A DNA stretch of 21,552 bases from positions 1-21,552 of the forward strand of contig CALBKW010000138.1 in the NCBI GenBank assembly GCA_937895785.1, in the 5' to 3' direction. Within the stretch, counting starts at the first letter, position 1, and each line of letters starts with the position of its first letter. Below are positions 21,216 through 21,552 of this stretch, in pieces. The DNA is from an uncultured Candidatus Melainabacteria bacterium (lineage in GTDB: Bacteria > Cyanobacteriota > Vampirovibrionia > Gastranaerophilales > Gastranaerophilaceae). Below the pieces are notes generated by a model. The model was not told the origin of the DNA. It searched no databases and saw nothing but the letters and a program-made list of their open reading frames with translations. Made by a program: the position numbers and the translations under genes.

Positions 21216-21552
21216 ATGACACTTGGTGTGATAGGTAAGAAAGTCGGAATGACTCAAATTTTCAACGAAGAAGGTTTGGCAGTTCCAGTTACCGTAATAA
21301 AAGTAGACCCAATCGTGGTTACACAAGTTAAGACTGTTGAAACAGACGGTTATAATGCAATTCAAGTAGGTACAGTAGCAGCAAAAGAAAAACATTTGAC
21401 AAAAGCTCAAATTGGCCACTTTGCAAAAAACAAATTAGAAAACTTCCGTCACTTACAAGAATTCAGAGTTGACAATCCACAAGATTACACAGTAGGTCAA
21501 CAAATCGAATTATCTGTATTAAGCGATGTTCAAAAAGTTGATGTAACAGGTA
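21216..21552 (+). CDS. rplC: 50S ribosomal protein L3, N-terminal part
   Basis: The first 112 codons of L3 (uL3), cut by the right edge. It opens with MTLGVIGKKVGMTQIFNEEG, the conserved L3 start, followed by VPVTVIKVDP and VTQVKT-x-x-x-DGYNAIQVG. L3 binds 23S rRNA near the peptidyl-transferase centre and is one of the first proteins in 50S assembly. AGAAAGGAAA precedes the ATG. It follows rpsJ after a 159-bp spacer that may hold regulatory structure. Confidence 0.96.
   Translation, partial: MTLGVIGKKVGMTQIFNEEGLAVPVTVIKVDPIVVTQVKTVETDGYNAIQVGTVAAKEKHLTKAQIGHFAKNKLENFRHLQEFRVDNPQDYTVGQQIELSVLSDVQKVDVTG

Overview
The window is AT-rich bacterial chromosome, densely coded in short operons on both strands. 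My best guess is an uncultured gut relative of cyanobacteria (Melainabacteria/Vampirovibrionia, Gastranaerophilales type). The basis is the prepilin signature (AFT followed by Glu+5), the cyanobacterial-style VKOR-DsbA fusion, the NrtR-like regulator, the QueH and Cys-rich DUF6485-like genes, and a chromosome sprinkled with a short palindromic repeat. This is inference; no 16S gene or other decisive marker is present.

Layout. 1-1616 (minus): the start of one type IV prepilin-like gene, a 382-bp repeat-filled gap, then a large prepilin-like gene whose leader is partly encoded by the same repeat. 1617-1792: divergent promoters, leading to a secreted lytic transglycosylase (1793-2446). 2517-4488 (plus): NrtR-like regulator, secG, a small unknown gene and an SDR oxidoreductase, closed by a perfect 19-bp hairpin terminator. 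4638-5282 (minus): secreted SH3-like protein. 5389-9220 (minus): phosphohexomutase overlapping pheT. 9269-10132 (plus): prephenate dehydratase (pheA), ending inside its own terminator. 10173-14363 (minus): histidine kinase, DUF374 acyltransferase-like protein, nitrilase-family amidase and PBP4-type D,D-carboxypeptidase. 14451-16457 (plus): FliO-like membrane protein, NeuB-family synthase and KdsC-like phosphatase. 16515-19597 (plus): aspartokinase, VKOR-DsbA fusion and QueH. 19661-20537: Cys-rich small protein and a secreted unknown. 20618 onward: a strong promoter, rpsJ and the first part of rplC, the head of the S10 ribosomal-protein operon.

Functions group around the cell envelope (prepilins, transglycosylase, carboxypeptidase, SH3 protein, SecG, disulfide formation, nonulosonate synthesis, acyltransferase) and amino-acid/translation housekeeping (pheA, pheT, lysC, QueH, S10, L3). 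The most unusual content is a family of composite palindromic repeats. It is tandemly arrayed at 95-429, has a covarying hairpin copy at 5340-5376, and one copy is read in frame inside a prepilin leader. I see no CRISPR array, transposase, prophage or obvious defence system.
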